Source: Terebella lapidaria (taxonomy: Eukaryota; Annelida; Polychaeta; Terebellida; Terebellidae). From it: 64,000 nucleotides of DNA. The DNA is taken from positions 124,001-188,000 of the forward strand of contig CASCJZ010000009.1 in assembly GCA_949152475.1 (NCBI GenBank), given 5' to 3'. The translations under genes and the position numbers were made by a program. Positions 38,614 to 49,627 of this stretch are shown in pieces; the first letter of the stretch is position 1, and each line of letters opens with the position of its first letter. The notes under the pieces are model-generated. The model saw nothing but the letters and a program-made list of their open reading frames with translations, did no database searches and was not told where the DNA came from.

Positions 38614-39641
38614 CGGAACTGACCAACATAGTTGTCGAATTTTCAATTCGTCAACTAATAAAGCTCCGCAAGTAGAAGAGACCCTGCGTATATCCGTTTC
38701 ATGTACAGGATCTTTGGTTTTTAGATGAATGGTGCTCCCTACGCATTTTCGTAAATGTCGATAGTGCTGATATAAAAGAGCCCCTGGCTCGCCAGAGATT
38801 GTATTTAAACAAGAGTTTTAGGCTTTGTTATATCACTTGTGCATTACTGAGTTAGAAAACCACAGAAATGTTGCTTTAGATCAGTATTCAGATGCATACA
38901 AGGTATATTGTATTACTACGCGACCGAGTGTTGATATTAGAGACGGTACATGTGCACAGGGGGTAATCGTTTCCACATCTTATTGAGTTGTAAACGGGCT
39001 GACGAACAGATTTACCCCAGGTCTCTTTAAGTCTTGATATCTCAGCGAGTTTTCAAGTTATTTTGAACATGAAAAATGCACCTTAAACTAGAAATAACAC
39101 CGCATTTTTCCACAAAACAGCTTCAAAATTCAATGTTCAATGATTTTTTGAAAATTGGATCCAGAGGAAAAATAAATGTATCCATAAAACCCGGAATCCG
39201 GATCCGATCCGGATGAAATTTTGTCAGTTTATGGACCATGATAGTCCGCCACTTTGTAGGAAAAATCAAGCTGAAATATGCACAATAGACCGAAATATAA
39301 TATAAAATATAAGTTAAATGAAGTTTTCAATGTTAAATTCAAATAGCTGTCAAATCCGTAATCCGGGTCCGATCCGGGTCAAAATTATAATGTGTGTATA
39401 GGATGTCATTCTACACATGTGACTAAAATTTCAAGAGAATTCATTGAAAATTGAACGAGTTATGAATTTTTGAAAAATCGCCCCATGTTAAAGATAGGGA
39501 TTTTTCGAGTTTTCAAGAATTTTTGATGACGTCATCAATAAACCGATTTTCTTCAAAAACTTTCGGTGTCTTTCCTGGGTGAATACCTACCTATCAGAAA
39601 AATTTGGTGATGCTCGCACTAAAACTGTGGCCTGTAACGTG

Positions 39642-39645
<4 letters not shown>

Positions 39646-39691
<46 letters not shown>

Positions 39692-39697
39692 AACAAA
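39646..39697 (+). repeat. (CAGA)10(CAAA)3 microsatellite
   Basis: This is the expanded tract of the last A' monomer. It has four tetramers more than the standard nine. Confidence 0.95.
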
Positions 39698-39742
39698 CGG
39701 AACTGACCAACATAGTTGTCGAATTTTCAATTCGTCAACTAA

Positions 39743-42036
39743 CGAGGGGCCATAGGCCCGGCAGTTGACGAATTAGGAAGGTTACCGGACAATATATGTT
39801 TTAGATATATGTTTTAGTGAGATATTAGCCATTTTGTGCTCTGACCTCAATTTTCAAATCATGAGGAGATATAACATATATCATTTCCTATACATGTATG
39901 TCCAAAGCTGTAAAGTCGATAAAAAGCGATATATTAGCCACATTGTGCTCTGACCTTGAAAATGAGGTCGAAGGTCAAATGTCAAGGTCACAGAAGATAG
40001 AACTCGAGTTAATCTACAATATGAACTTGGTTTGAAGTCTCTAGGGTGATTAGAACCGAAGTTATGGCCATTTATGTGTTTTCGACACTTTATGTGACTT
40101 TGACCTTGACCTTTGACCTAGGGTCCCCAAATTTCACCCATTTGCAAGTATATACATAAGCATTTCATACGTACAATTTGGTCATGATACGTCCAAAACT
40201 GTGGCTTGTAGAGCGGTAATATACGAAGAACAAACTAGATTTTGATGATAACAATAGAATGCAAAGCAGTTTTTCCGTTGCCATGGCAACATTTTTCAGG
40301 CGAATTTGACTAAAATCAATGGGTGCCTGGCTTTGAGCCTAAAAAGTGTTCCCATAAAGTTTGGTGATGATCCGACCTAAACTGTGATATGTTTCAGTTA
40401 GTTTGAAAATTTGACCTTGAAGTTTTGAATGTGTCCTCATTTTTGCGACCAAGTTCAAGGTCAATCATAAAATTGACATGTACATATGATTACCATGCTT
40501 CTTCTGAATGATATGGTTCAAATTTTATGAGACTACAACGATTCAAGCAGATGTTATAACCGAAAAGGTGTTTTTCTAGGATTTCGATGACCTTGACCTT
40601 GACCTTTGACCTTTGTATTTCAATCCGTAGAGGTCAATGCTATTAATATGCATGTCAAGTTTCAAGATATTCCATACAGTATTGACGCTGTTGTGGCCTT
40701 TTGAAATTTCGGTAATTTGACGTTTATGACGTCATTGTGACGTGAGTGTACGTCGCAGCGCCAAAAATAAGGTATCACTGCAATCAGGGGCCCAAGACCT
40801 TTCCAACGATATACTACTCGATATGATTCGCTGACCTTCGTACTTGACCTTGACATTCACCTCATGGCAAACTCTCAAGGTCAAGGTCAAATGCCAAGGT
40901 CAAGGTCACAGAAGATAGAACCCGAGATTATCTACAATATGAACTTGGTTTGAAGTCTCTAGCACAAATAGAACCGGAGTTATGGCCACTTATGTGTTTT
41001 TAACATTTTGCGTGACCTTGACCTTGACTTTGGACCTGGAGTCACAAAAATTGTGCATTGTCTGTGCATGAATATATATATTGTATCTGTAAAATTTCAT
41101 CAGAATCAAACAAAATTTGTGGACACTATGACCGTTTGAAATTTTGAAAAATTAACGTTTATGACGTCACTGTGACGTCAATAAACGTCACAGCTCAAAA
41201 CTGATGAAAAGGTATGTACCAGAGAATCAAGACCTTTCATTTGATATACTACTTGATAGGTTTCAGTTAGTTTTAAAATTTGACCTTGAAGTTCTCCTCA
41301 TATGACCTTATTTTCCTGACCAAGTTCAAGGTCAATCATGAAATTGACATATAGGTTCGATTGCTATACCTCTTCTGAACGATATGGTTCAAATTTCATG
41401 AACCTACGACAATTCAAACGGATGTTATTACCGGAAATGTGTTTTTCTGGGATTTCGATGACCTTGACCTTGACCTTTGACCTTTGCACTTAAATTCGTA
41501 GAGGTCATTGCTGTCAATATGCATATCAAGTTTCAAGAGATTCCATGCAGTATTGACGATGTTATGGCCTTTTGAAATTTCTGGAATTTGCCGTTTATGA
41601 CGTCATTGTGACGTCAGTTTACGTCGCAGCGCCGAAAATAGGGTAACACTGCGATCAGTGGGTCAAGACCTTTCCAACGATATACTACTCGATATGCTGC
41701 GCTGACCTTCGTACTTGACCTTGACTTCGACCTTGGGCGAACTTCTCAAGGTCAAGGTCAAATGTCAAGGTCAAGGTCACAGACGATAGAACTCGAGTGT
41801 ATCTACAATATGCACTTGGTTAGAAGTCTCTAGAACGATTAGAACCGGAGTTATGACCACTTATGTGTTTTCAACGTTTTGTGTGACCTTGACCTTGACC
41901 TTTGACCTAGGGTCACCAAAAATCACCGGTTTCCAGGTATATACCTAGGCATTGTATCCATACAATTTGGTGATGATCCGGCCAAAACTGTGACCTGTAA
42001 CGTGCAAACAGACAAACAGACAAACAAACAAACAAA
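39743..42036 (+). mobile_element. Element F, HINE-like element with an A-type 5' end, 3' end not in window
   Basis: It starts directly after the palindrome of the last A' monomer. The 5' end is CGAG, then a GGGCC-ATA-GGCCC hairpin (39747-39759), then AGTTGACGAATT (39763-39774). This repeat is the reverse complement of the A/B 3' arm AATTCGTCAACT, so F shows what a full A-lineage 5' end looks like. The body is TGACCT-rich with TGACGTCA modules near 40725, 41160 and 41597. The tail AAAACTGTGACCTGTAACGT matches the A tail. The CAAA tract is broken by element E2, and the expected A-type 3' palindrome does not follow. Confidence 0.75.
40277..40290 (+). promoter_or_regulatory. Perfect RFX X-box palindrome in element F
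   Basis: GTTGCCATGGCAAC is a 14-bp perfect palindrome identical to the textbook RFX-factor X-box. Near matches sit at the corresponding place in type D (GTTGCCGTGACAAC). This is a consensus match only. Confidence 0.45.
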
Positions 42037-43278
42037 CGAGACGACATAGTCGACGCACTTGCCGGAATTCTGAAGGTCAAATGTCACATTCAAGGTCACC
42101 TAAGAACCGCCTTTTGATATGCTACAATATGGTCCTAGTTTGAACTCTCTGTGACGATTAGTTCCGAAGTTATTGTCATTTATGTTATTTTGCCCTTTTT
42201 CTTGACTTTGACCTTGACCTTTGACCTTGGGTCACGAAAATTGTGCATTCCCTGTGCATGAAGACATATATAATACCTGTATAATTTCATCAGAATCGAA
42301 CAAGGTTTGTGGACACTATGACTGTTTGAAATTGTGAAAAATTAACGTTTATGACGTCACTGTGACGTCAATAAACGTCACACCTTAAAACTGATGAGAA
42401 AGTATGTACCAGGGAATCAAGACCTTTCATTTGATATACTACTTGATAGGTTTTAGTCAGTTTGAAAATTTGACCTTGAAGTTCTCCTCATATGACCTTA
42501 TTTTCCTGACCAAGTTCAAGGTCAATCATGAAATTGACATATAAGTCCGATTGCTATACCTCTTCTGAATGATATGGTTTAAATTTCATGAACTTACGAC
42601 AATTTAAACGGATGTTATTACCGGAAATGTGTTTTTCTGGGATTTCGATGACCTTGACCTTGACCTTTGACCTTTGTACTTAAATTCGTAGAGGTCATTG
42701 CTGTCAATATGCATATCAAGTTTCAAGAGATTCCATACAGTATTGAAGATGTTATGGCCTTTTGAAATTTCGGAAATTTGACGTTTATGACGTCATTGTG
42801 ACGTCAGTGTACGTCGCAGCGCCAAAAATAAGGTATCACTGCAATCAGGGGCTCAAGACCTTTCAAACGATATACTACTCGATTTGCTGCGCCGACCTTC
42901 GTACTTGACCTTGACATTCACCTCATGGCGAACTTCTCAAGGTCAAGGTCAAATGTCGAGGTCAAGGTCACATGAGATAGAACTCGAGTTTATCTACAAT
43001 ACGAACTTGGTTTGAAGTCTCTATCACGAATAGAACCGGAGTTATGGCCATTTATGTGTTTTCATCGTTTTGCGTGACCTTGACCTTGACCTTGGACCTA
43101 GAATCACCAAAAACGTGCAGTCGCGAGCCATCATGCTAGAGAATATGCACACCAAGTTTGGGAAGAATCAAGCAAAAACTGTGGACGCTAGAGGGCGTAC
43201 AGACAAACAAACACACAAACACACAAACAAACCAACCGACCAATATACTTGCCGAAATCTTTAGATTCCGGCAAGTAA
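42037..43278 (+). mobile_element. Element E2, complete HINE-like element nested in F
   Basis: The 5' end is CGAGA, then CGAC-ATA-GTCG (42042-42052), then ACTTGCCGGAAT (42057-42068). The 3' palindrome is at 43247-43276. It has the same termini and a homologous body to E1 (shared GTTTGTGGACACTATGAC and GTGACGTCAATAAACGTCAC), at 1242 versus 1404 bp. It entered the CAAA tract of F. The tail AAAACTGTGGACGCTAGAGG leads into a mixed CAAA/CACA tract. Confidence 0.8.
43247..43276 (+). repeat. 3' terminal palindrome of E2
   Basis: The arms are ACTTGCCG.AATCT and AGATTCCGGCAAGT, slightly imperfect. AA follows, then the first type D element starts at once. Confidence 0.8.
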
Positions 43279-43611
43279 TGAAGCAATCGCTCAAAGAGCT
43301 AGGACTTGGCAAAATAAAGTTAATGATCTTGAAGAGAGGTCTATAAACTAGCTAAAAGAACGTCCTGAGAGACACTTGAATAGTTCTTTTTTTAAAATTA
43401 TCTAGTTGCTTTTAAGTAAGTTGTAATTGTGCAGTTATGCTATAAAAGACATGATCCTGTAAGTTAGAGAGAAAAAAACAAGTTTTGAGAGAGAGTTGAA
43501 CCCGGGTCTGTGGATTCAAAGTCCGGAGCTCTATGCACAGCACCAAAGTTGCCGACAGTGTGAAGTGGTGTATTTATTGCATGTACTGCTGAAAACCGGG
43601 AAAGGGGCCGG

Positions 43612-43967
43612 TTCGTCACCCCCAGCAGTCCTAATATAAGGGAGCCTGTCGCTTGACACAGACTGTATTTAGACTAGAGTTTTAGGCTTTGTTATATCAC
43701 TTGTACATCACTGAGTTAGAAAACAACTGAAATGTTGTTTGAGATCTGCATCTGGATACATATATGATATACTGTATTGCTATGCAACCGAGCGTGTGTA
43801 TTTAGGACGGGACATGTCCACAGGGGGTAATCGTTTCTACAGCTTATTGACGTGTGAACGGATTGAGAATCAGATTCACCCCACTGCTCTTTCTACTTTG
43901 ATATCTCGGCGAGTTTTCAATCTATTCCAAATGTAAAAGGTGCATTATAAACTAGAAATAACACTGC
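43612..43967 (+). other. Conserved core, type D copy
   Basis: It runs from TTCGTCACCCCCAGCAG through the ATATAAGGGAGCC TATA-like site, GTTTTAGGCTTTGTTATATC and CACAGGGGGTAATCGTTTC to AAATAACACTGCA. It matches type B from TTCGTCACCCCC onward. Other full D cores lie near 44845-45215, 53278-53637, 54355-54715 and 55445-55800. Confidence 0.78.
43823..43882 (+). other. Predicted branched fold in the type D core
   Basis: GGGGT (43824-43828) pairs with ACCCC (43878-43882), and AATC (43829-43832) with GATT (43873-43876), with one bulged C. GTTT (43833-43836) pairs with GAAC (43856-43859, one T.G pair). GATT (43861-43864) pairs with AATC (43868-43871) around a GAG loop. The layout matches type C with different stem bases. 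Confidence 0.6.
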
Positions 43968-44335
43968 AACTGACTGTATAAAAACTAAGTTAGAGATAAA
44001 AGAGATTAGAGTTTTGAGGGAGGGTTGAACACGGGTCTTTGGATTCAAAGTCTTACGCTCTATCCACGGCACCAACGTTGCCGACAGTGTGAAGAAGTGT
44101 TTTCCATGTAACAGTTACTTCATGGTTTTCCAGCCTCCATAGTTATAGTTATGTAACGGTTTTTCAGTCGCCAAGACAACAGTTTTTAAGCTATGACCTT
44201 CAAAATCGATAGGCTTATGCAGGAATCTTATGCGCATCTTCTTTGAAAATTTCATGTCATTCCGACAAGGATTGCGGCCGCTATCGTGCGAACAGACGGA
44301 CAGAACACATAATTGATCGCTGAGCAACATACAAC

Positions 44336-44523
44336 TGAAGCAATCGCTCAAAGAGCTAGGACTTGGCAAAATAAAGTAATGAACTTGAAAAGAAGTCTAT
44401 AATAAACCAGCTAAAAAACGTGTCATTCCGACGTGTCATTCATGTCATTCCGACAAGGATTGCGGCCGCTATCGTGCGAACAGACGGACAGAACACATAT
44501 TTGATCGCTGAGCAACATACAAC
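44336..44523 (+). mobile_element. Type D remnant with large internal deletion (188 bp)
   Basis: It keeps the 5' hairpin and subterminal repeat and the last about 110 bp of a D1 element, with a short duplication of the GTGTCATTC string at the join (about 44420-44445). All tRNA-like and core sequence is gone. Confidence 0.85.
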
Positions 44524-44705
44524 TGAAGCAATCGCTCAGAGAGCTAGGACTTGGCAAAATAAAGTAATGAACTGGAAAAGAAGTCTATACACTAGCTTTT
44601 ACACTAGCTTGATACAGTTATTAAATTGTGATGTTATGTTGTTTAGAACGAAATTCATGATCATGATTGTGTAAGTTGAAAATAAAAATAAAATAATTTC
44701 AAGAG

Positions 44706-44773
44706 AGATTTGAACCCGGGTCTGTGGATTCAAAGTCCTGAGCTCTACGCACAGCACCAAAGTGGCCGACAGC
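44706..44773 (-). pseudogene. tRNA-like module (degenerate, Gln-TTG-like anticodon arm)
   Basis: On the minus strand it reads TTGGTGCTGTGCGTAGAGC (A-box/D-arm-like), then GGACTTTGAATCC (anticodon stem-loop with TTG), then CCCGGGTTCAAATCTC (B-box/T-loop-like). The acceptor and T stems do not close well, so this is not a functional tRNA. It looks like a tRNA-derived SINE head carried antisense inside the element. Similar modules occur once or twice in nearly every D element. Confidence 0.65.
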
Positions 44774-45260
44774 GTCAAGTTGTGTTGTATTGTGACAGTT
44801 CCTCTATGGCAAATTACTGCTAAAAACCGGGAATGGGGTCGGTTCCTTTGCCGGTTCGTCATTGCCAACAGTCCTAATATAAGGGAGCCTGTGGCTTGAC
44901 ACAGACTGTATTTAGACTAGAGTTTTAGGCTTTGTTATGTCACTTGTACATCACTGAGTTAGAAAACCACTGAAATATTGTTTGAGATCTGCATCTGGAT
45001 ACATATATGATATACTATATTGCTATGCAACCGAGCGTGTGTATTTAGGACGGGACATGTCCACAGGGGGTAATCGTTTCTACAGCTTATTGGCGTGTGA
45101 ACGGATTGAGAATCAGATTCACCCCACTGCTCTTTCTACTTTGATATCTCGGCGAGTTTTCAATCTATTCCAAATGTAAAAGATGCATTATAAACTAGAA
45201 ATAACACTGCAACTGACTGTATAAAAACTAAGTTAGAGATAAAAGAGATTAGAGTTTTGA

Positions 45261-45330
45261 GGGAGGGTTGAACACGGGTCTTTGGATTCAAAGTCTTACG
45301 CTCTATCCACTGCACCAACGTTGCCGACAG
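45261..45330 (-). pseudogene. tRNA-like module, second position of D1
   Basis: The minus strand reads TTGGTGCAGTGGATAGAGC, then GACTTTGAATCC, then ACCCGTGTTCAACCCTC. The A-box-like part is the best preserved in the window, while the B-box-like part is weaker. It differs consistently from the first-position module, so the two copies are old relative to the array. Confidence 0.6.
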
Positions 45331-45578
45331 TGTGAAGAAGTGTATTCCATGTAACAGTTACTTTATGGTTTTCCAGCCTCCATAGTTATAGTTATGTAAA
45401 GGTTTTTCAGTTGCCAAGACAACAGTTTTTAAGCTATGACCTTCAAAATCAATAGGCTTGTGCAGGAGTCTCATGCGCATCTTCTTTGAAAATTTCATGT
45501 CATTCCGACAAGGATTGCGCCCGCTATCGTGCGAACAGACGGACAGAACACATATTTGATCGCTGAGCAACATACAAC

Positions 45579-47321
45579 TGAAGCAATCGCTCAAAGAGCT
45601 AGGACTTGGCAAAATAAAGTAATGAACTTGAAAAGAAGTCTATAATAAACCAGCTAAAAAACGTTTTGATAGAGACTTGAATAGTTCTTTTCTTTAAATT
45701 ATCTATTTGCTGTGAAGTAAATTGTACATGTATTAAATTGTGCAGATATGCTATATAGAATAAAGACATGATCTTGTAAGTTAGAGAGAAAAAACAAGTT
45801 TTGAGAGAGAGAGTTGAACCCGGGGTCTATGGATTCAAAGTCCTGAGCTCTACCCACTGCACCAAAGTGGCCGACAGCATCAAGTTGTGTTGTATTGTAA
45901 CAGTTCCCCTATGGCAAATTACTGCTAAAAACCGGGAAGGGGGCCGGTTTCCTCCGCCGGTTGATCACCCCCAATAGTTCTGATATAAAGTAGCCTGGCG
46001 TTTGACACAGACTGTATTAAGAATGAAGTTTTAGGCTTTGTTGTATCACTAGCACATCACTGAGTTAGAAAACCACCGAAATGTTGTTTGAGATCTGCAT
46101 TTGGATACATATATGATATACTGTATTGCTATGCAACCGAGTTTTGTATATTCAGGAGATAACACAGATGCGCTATGATGCATGAAACACATGATCATAA
46201 TGGAACCAATGAGACACTGTAAATGACTTGGAAAATATATAGAAAGAAATAATTGAGTGTGATGACATAGAATTGACGAAGATTACTGCTGCTATATATA
46301 TTTGCTGAATTTGTACACTACGAATGTGTTGTTTCCTTGTTTGGAATTGAATACATGATCTCATAATGGAGAAAAAAAAATAGTTTTGAGATAGTATTGA
46401 ACCCGGGTTTGTGGATTCAAAGTCCTACACTCTACGCTCAGCACTAACGTGGCTGGCGATGTGAAGCGGAGTGTTTCATATAGCAATGCTATTATCGTTT
46501 TCATGTAATGCTTTTCAGTAACGATTTTCTGTTGCCGTGACAACAGTTTCAGAGCTATGATGTTCCAAATCAAAAGCGTTATGCGGACATTCCGTGCACA
46601 TATTATGTGAGAATTTCGTCAAAATCACACAAGAATCGACTGCACAGCAATGTGTTAAACTTTGGATCTGAAATTCCTGACCCCCATGTATTTCACCTGG
46701 ATTTTAAATCGTCAATTTTGATTCAACCGCTGTCGGTCATACATCAAATGATGCAGAATTGGCCATAGTAAAAGACGTGAACACTTTTGGAAGTGCAGGT
46801 GGAATGAAAGTGGAGTTATGACGATTTTTAATTTTGTGGTTTTTCAATGACCTTGGCGTTAATTCTTGACCTTTGACATTGAGAAACAACAGGAATGTGC
46901 CGTTATACTGTGTGCATATGCTGTCAAAATTTCATAAGAATCCGACAAAAATTGACTGCACAGCATTGCTTGAAACTTTTGATCCAGAAACTCCTGACCC
47001 CCGTCTTTTTAACCTGGAGTCAAAATCGTCAATTTTGACTCAACAGCTGTCGGCCATACATCAAAAGATGCAGAATTGGCCATAGTAATCGATGCAAGAA
47101 ATCTCGAAAATCCAGATAGAATATAACTGGAGTTATTACGATTTTTAATTTTTTGGTTTTTGAACGACCTTGACGTCAATTTTTGACCTTTGACCTTCAG
47201 AAACGAAAGGCTTATGAGGATGCTCTTTGCGCATATTGTGTGAAATTTTCATGAAAATCCGACAAGAATTGCGCCCGCTATCGTGCAAACTGACGGACAG
47301 ACAAACATACAAACAAACAAA
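45579..47321 (+). mobile_element. Type D2 element, left part (interrupted by the next element)
   Basis: The D 5' end is followed by tRNA-like modules at about 45811-45878 and 46393-46460. The core between them breaks off after CAACCGAG, so the GGGGGTAATC fold is missing. The 3' half has 2.3 copies of a 316-bp repeat (AAGAATCGACTGCACAGC at 46631, its counterparts near 46948 and 47264) with TGACCTTGGCG and TTGACCTTTGACCTT. It stops inside its CAAA tract, where the next element begins. Its proposed 3' end is 49683-49733. Confidence 0.75.
46531..46544 (+). promoter_or_regulatory. RFX X-box-like site in type D2
   Basis: GTTGCCGTGACAAC is one or two changes from the X-box consensus. It recurs in every D2/D3 element; the copies at 50644-50657 (GTTACCATGACAAC) and 59957-59970 (GTTGCCATGACAAC) are closer to consensus. 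Confidence 0.4.
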
Positions 47322-49044
47322 TGAAGCAATCGCTCAAAGAGCTAGGACTTGGCAAAATAAAGTAATGAACTTGAAAAGAAGTCTATAATAAACCAGCTAA
47401 AAAACGTTTTGAGAGAGACTTGAATAGTTTTTTCTAGTTGCTGTTAAGTAAGTTGTACATGTATTAAATTGTGCAGTTATGCTATAAAAGACATGATCTT
47501 GTAAGTTAGAGAGAAAAAACCAGTTTTGAGAGAGAGTTGAACCAAGGTCTGTGGATTCAAAGTCCTGAGCTCTACGCACAGCACAAACGTGGCTGACAGC
47601 ATGAAGTGGTGTATGTATGGTAACAGGTCCTTCAAGGCAAATTACTGCTAGAAACCGGGAATGGGGCCGGTTTCCTCTGCCGGTTGATCACCCCCAATAG
47701 TTCTGATATAAAGTAGCCTGGCGTTTGACACAGACTGTATTAAGAGTAGCGTTTTAGGCTTTGTTATATCACTAGTACATCACTGAGTCAGAAAACCACC
47801 AAAATGTTGTTTGAGATCTGCATTTGGATACATATATGATATACTGTATTAATACGCAACCGAGTTTTGTATATTCAGGAGATAACACAGATGCGCTATG
47901 ATGCATGAAACACATGATCATAATGGAACCAATGAGACACTGTAAATGACTTGGAAAAATATATACCAAGAAATAATTGAGTGTGATGACATAGAAATGA
48001 CGAAGATTACTGCTGCTATATATATTTGCTGAATTTGTACACTACGAATGTGTTGTTTCCTTGTTTGGAATTGAATACATGATCTCATAATGGAGAAAAA
48101 AAATAGTTTTGAGATAGTATTGAACCCGGGTTTGTGGATTCAAAGTCCTACACTCTACGCTCAGCACTAACGTGGCTGGCGATGTGAAGCAGAGTGTTTC
48201 ATATAGCAATGCTATTATCGTTTTCATGTAATGCTTTTCAGTAACGATTTTCTGTTGCCGTGACAACAGTTTGAGAGCTATGATGTTCCAAATCAAAAGG
48301 GTTATGCGGACATTCCGTACACATTTTATGTGAGAATTTCGTCAAAATCACACAAGAATCGACCGCACAGCAATGTGTTAAACTTTGGATCCGAAATTCC
48401 TGACCCCCATTCATTTCACCTGGAGTTTAAATCGTCAATTTTGACTCAACCGCTGTCGGTCATACATCAAATGATGCAGAATTGGCCATAGTAAAAGACG
48501 TGAACACTTTTGGAAGTGCTGGTGGAATGAAAGTGGAGTTATGACGATTTTTAATTTTGTAGTTTTTCAATGACCTTGGCGTTAATTCTTGACCTTTGAC
48601 CTTGAGAAACAACAGGAATGTGCCGTTATACTGTGTGCATATGCTGTCAAAATTTCATAAGAATCCGACAAAAACTGACTGCACAGCAATGCATGAAACG
48701 TTTGATCCAGAAACTCCTGACCCCCGTCTTTTTAACCTGGAGTCAAAATCGTCAATTTTGATGCAACAGCTATCGGCCATACATCAAAAGATGCAGAATT
48801 GGCCATAGTAATCGACGCAAGAAATCGCGAAACTCCAGATAAAATATAATTGGAGTTATTGCGATTTTTAATTTTTTGGTTTTTGAAAGACCTTGACGTC
48901 AATTTTTGACCTTTGACCTTCAGAAGCGGAAGGCTTATGAGGAAGATTCTTGCACATGTTGTGTCAAAATTTCATGAAGATCCGACAAGAATTGCGCCCG
49001 CTATCGTGCGAACGGACGGACAGACAAACATACAAACAAACAAA
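47322..49044 (+). mobile_element. Type D2 element, left part (nested in the previous, interrupted by the next)
   Basis: It starts directly after (CAAA)3 of the element at 45579. tRNA-like modules are at about 47533-47600 and 48115-48180; the core is truncated and 316-bp repeats follow. It ends within its own CAAA tract. Its proposed 3' end is 49628-49682. Confidence 0.75.
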
Positions 49045-49627
49045 TGAAGCAATCGCTCAAAGAGCTAGGACTTGGCAAAATAAAGTTAATGATCTTGAAG
49101 AGAAGTCTATAAACTAGCTTTGGTCTATAAACCCCTGCACCATAGTACTGTTATATATTTTTTTTCAATTATTTATTTATCGTTAACTGAATTGTACGTT
49201 TACTAAATTGTGTTGTTATTTTGTTTATGATTAAATGCATGATCATGATTCTGTAAGCTAAAAATAAAAAAAAAATAGTTTCAAGAGAGACTTGAACCCG
49301 GGTCTGTGGATTGGGAGTCATACGCTCTACGCTCAGCACTAACGTGGCTGGCAGTTGGAGGAGGTGTCATCCACGTAGCAACTCATGTATGGCTTTCCAA
49401 TCTCCATAGGTTTAAGCAATGTAACCTTTTTTGGTCGCCAAGACAACAGTTTTTGAGCTATGATCTTCAAATTCAATAGGCTTATGAAGGAGTCTTATGC
49501 GCATCTTCTGTGTAAATTTGATGTCATTCAGACGAGGATTGCGGCCGCTATCGTGCAAACTGACGGACAGACAAACAAACAAGCTGACTGACCAACATAC
49601 TTGGCAAAAATTTATTTTGCCAAGTAA
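49045..49627 (+). mobile_element. Short type D4 element with its own 3' palindrome (583 bp)
   Basis: It has a D 5' end, one antisense tRNA-like module (about 49285-49354), an AT-rich stretch at 49150-49280 and a single tail repeat. The 3' palindrome ends at 49627 with one extra A in its centre. It is the innermost member of a three-level nest. Confidence 0.75.

Larger units (their letters stand above)
37559..39742 (+). repeat. Two A' monomers with expanded CAGA tracts (1100 and 1084 bp)
   Basis: 37559-38658 and 38659-39742 share the A' markers plus GAAAAATGCACC (other copies have GAAAAGTGCACC), so they are a recent pair. The lengths exceed 1068 by exactly eight and four tetramers. The second has AATGAAGTTTTC and a TGTCTTTCCTGG variant. 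Confidence 0.93.
43279..44335 (+). mobile_element. Type D1 element (1057 bp)
   Basis: The 5' end is TGAAGCAATC, then hairpin GCTC-AAA-GAGC (43289-43299), then ACTTGGCAAAATAAAG. It carries antisense tRNA-like modules at about 43492-43560 and 44022-44090, with the full conserved core between them (43612-43967). The 3' end has CGGACAGAACACATAATTG and then CATACAAC but lacks the palindrome, joining straight to the next TGAAGC. Five D1 copies (43279, 44524, 52947, 54004, 55082) show the same plan. Confidence 0.8.
44524..45578 (+). mobile_element. Type D1 element (1055 bp)
   Basis: The 5' hairpin is GCTC-AGA-GAGC. The antisense tRNA-like modules are at about 44706-44773 and 45261-45330, with the core between. 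Its first 180 bp follow the CACTAGCTTTTACACTAGC variant also seen at 49734 and 56167. It ends CATACAAC without a palindrome. Confidence 0.8.

Noticed and set aside
44706-44773. Functional tRNA-Gln gene on the minus strand
   Set aside because: Acceptor and T stems do not pair properly and many diverged copies sit inside mobile elements. I call it a tRNA-derived module only.
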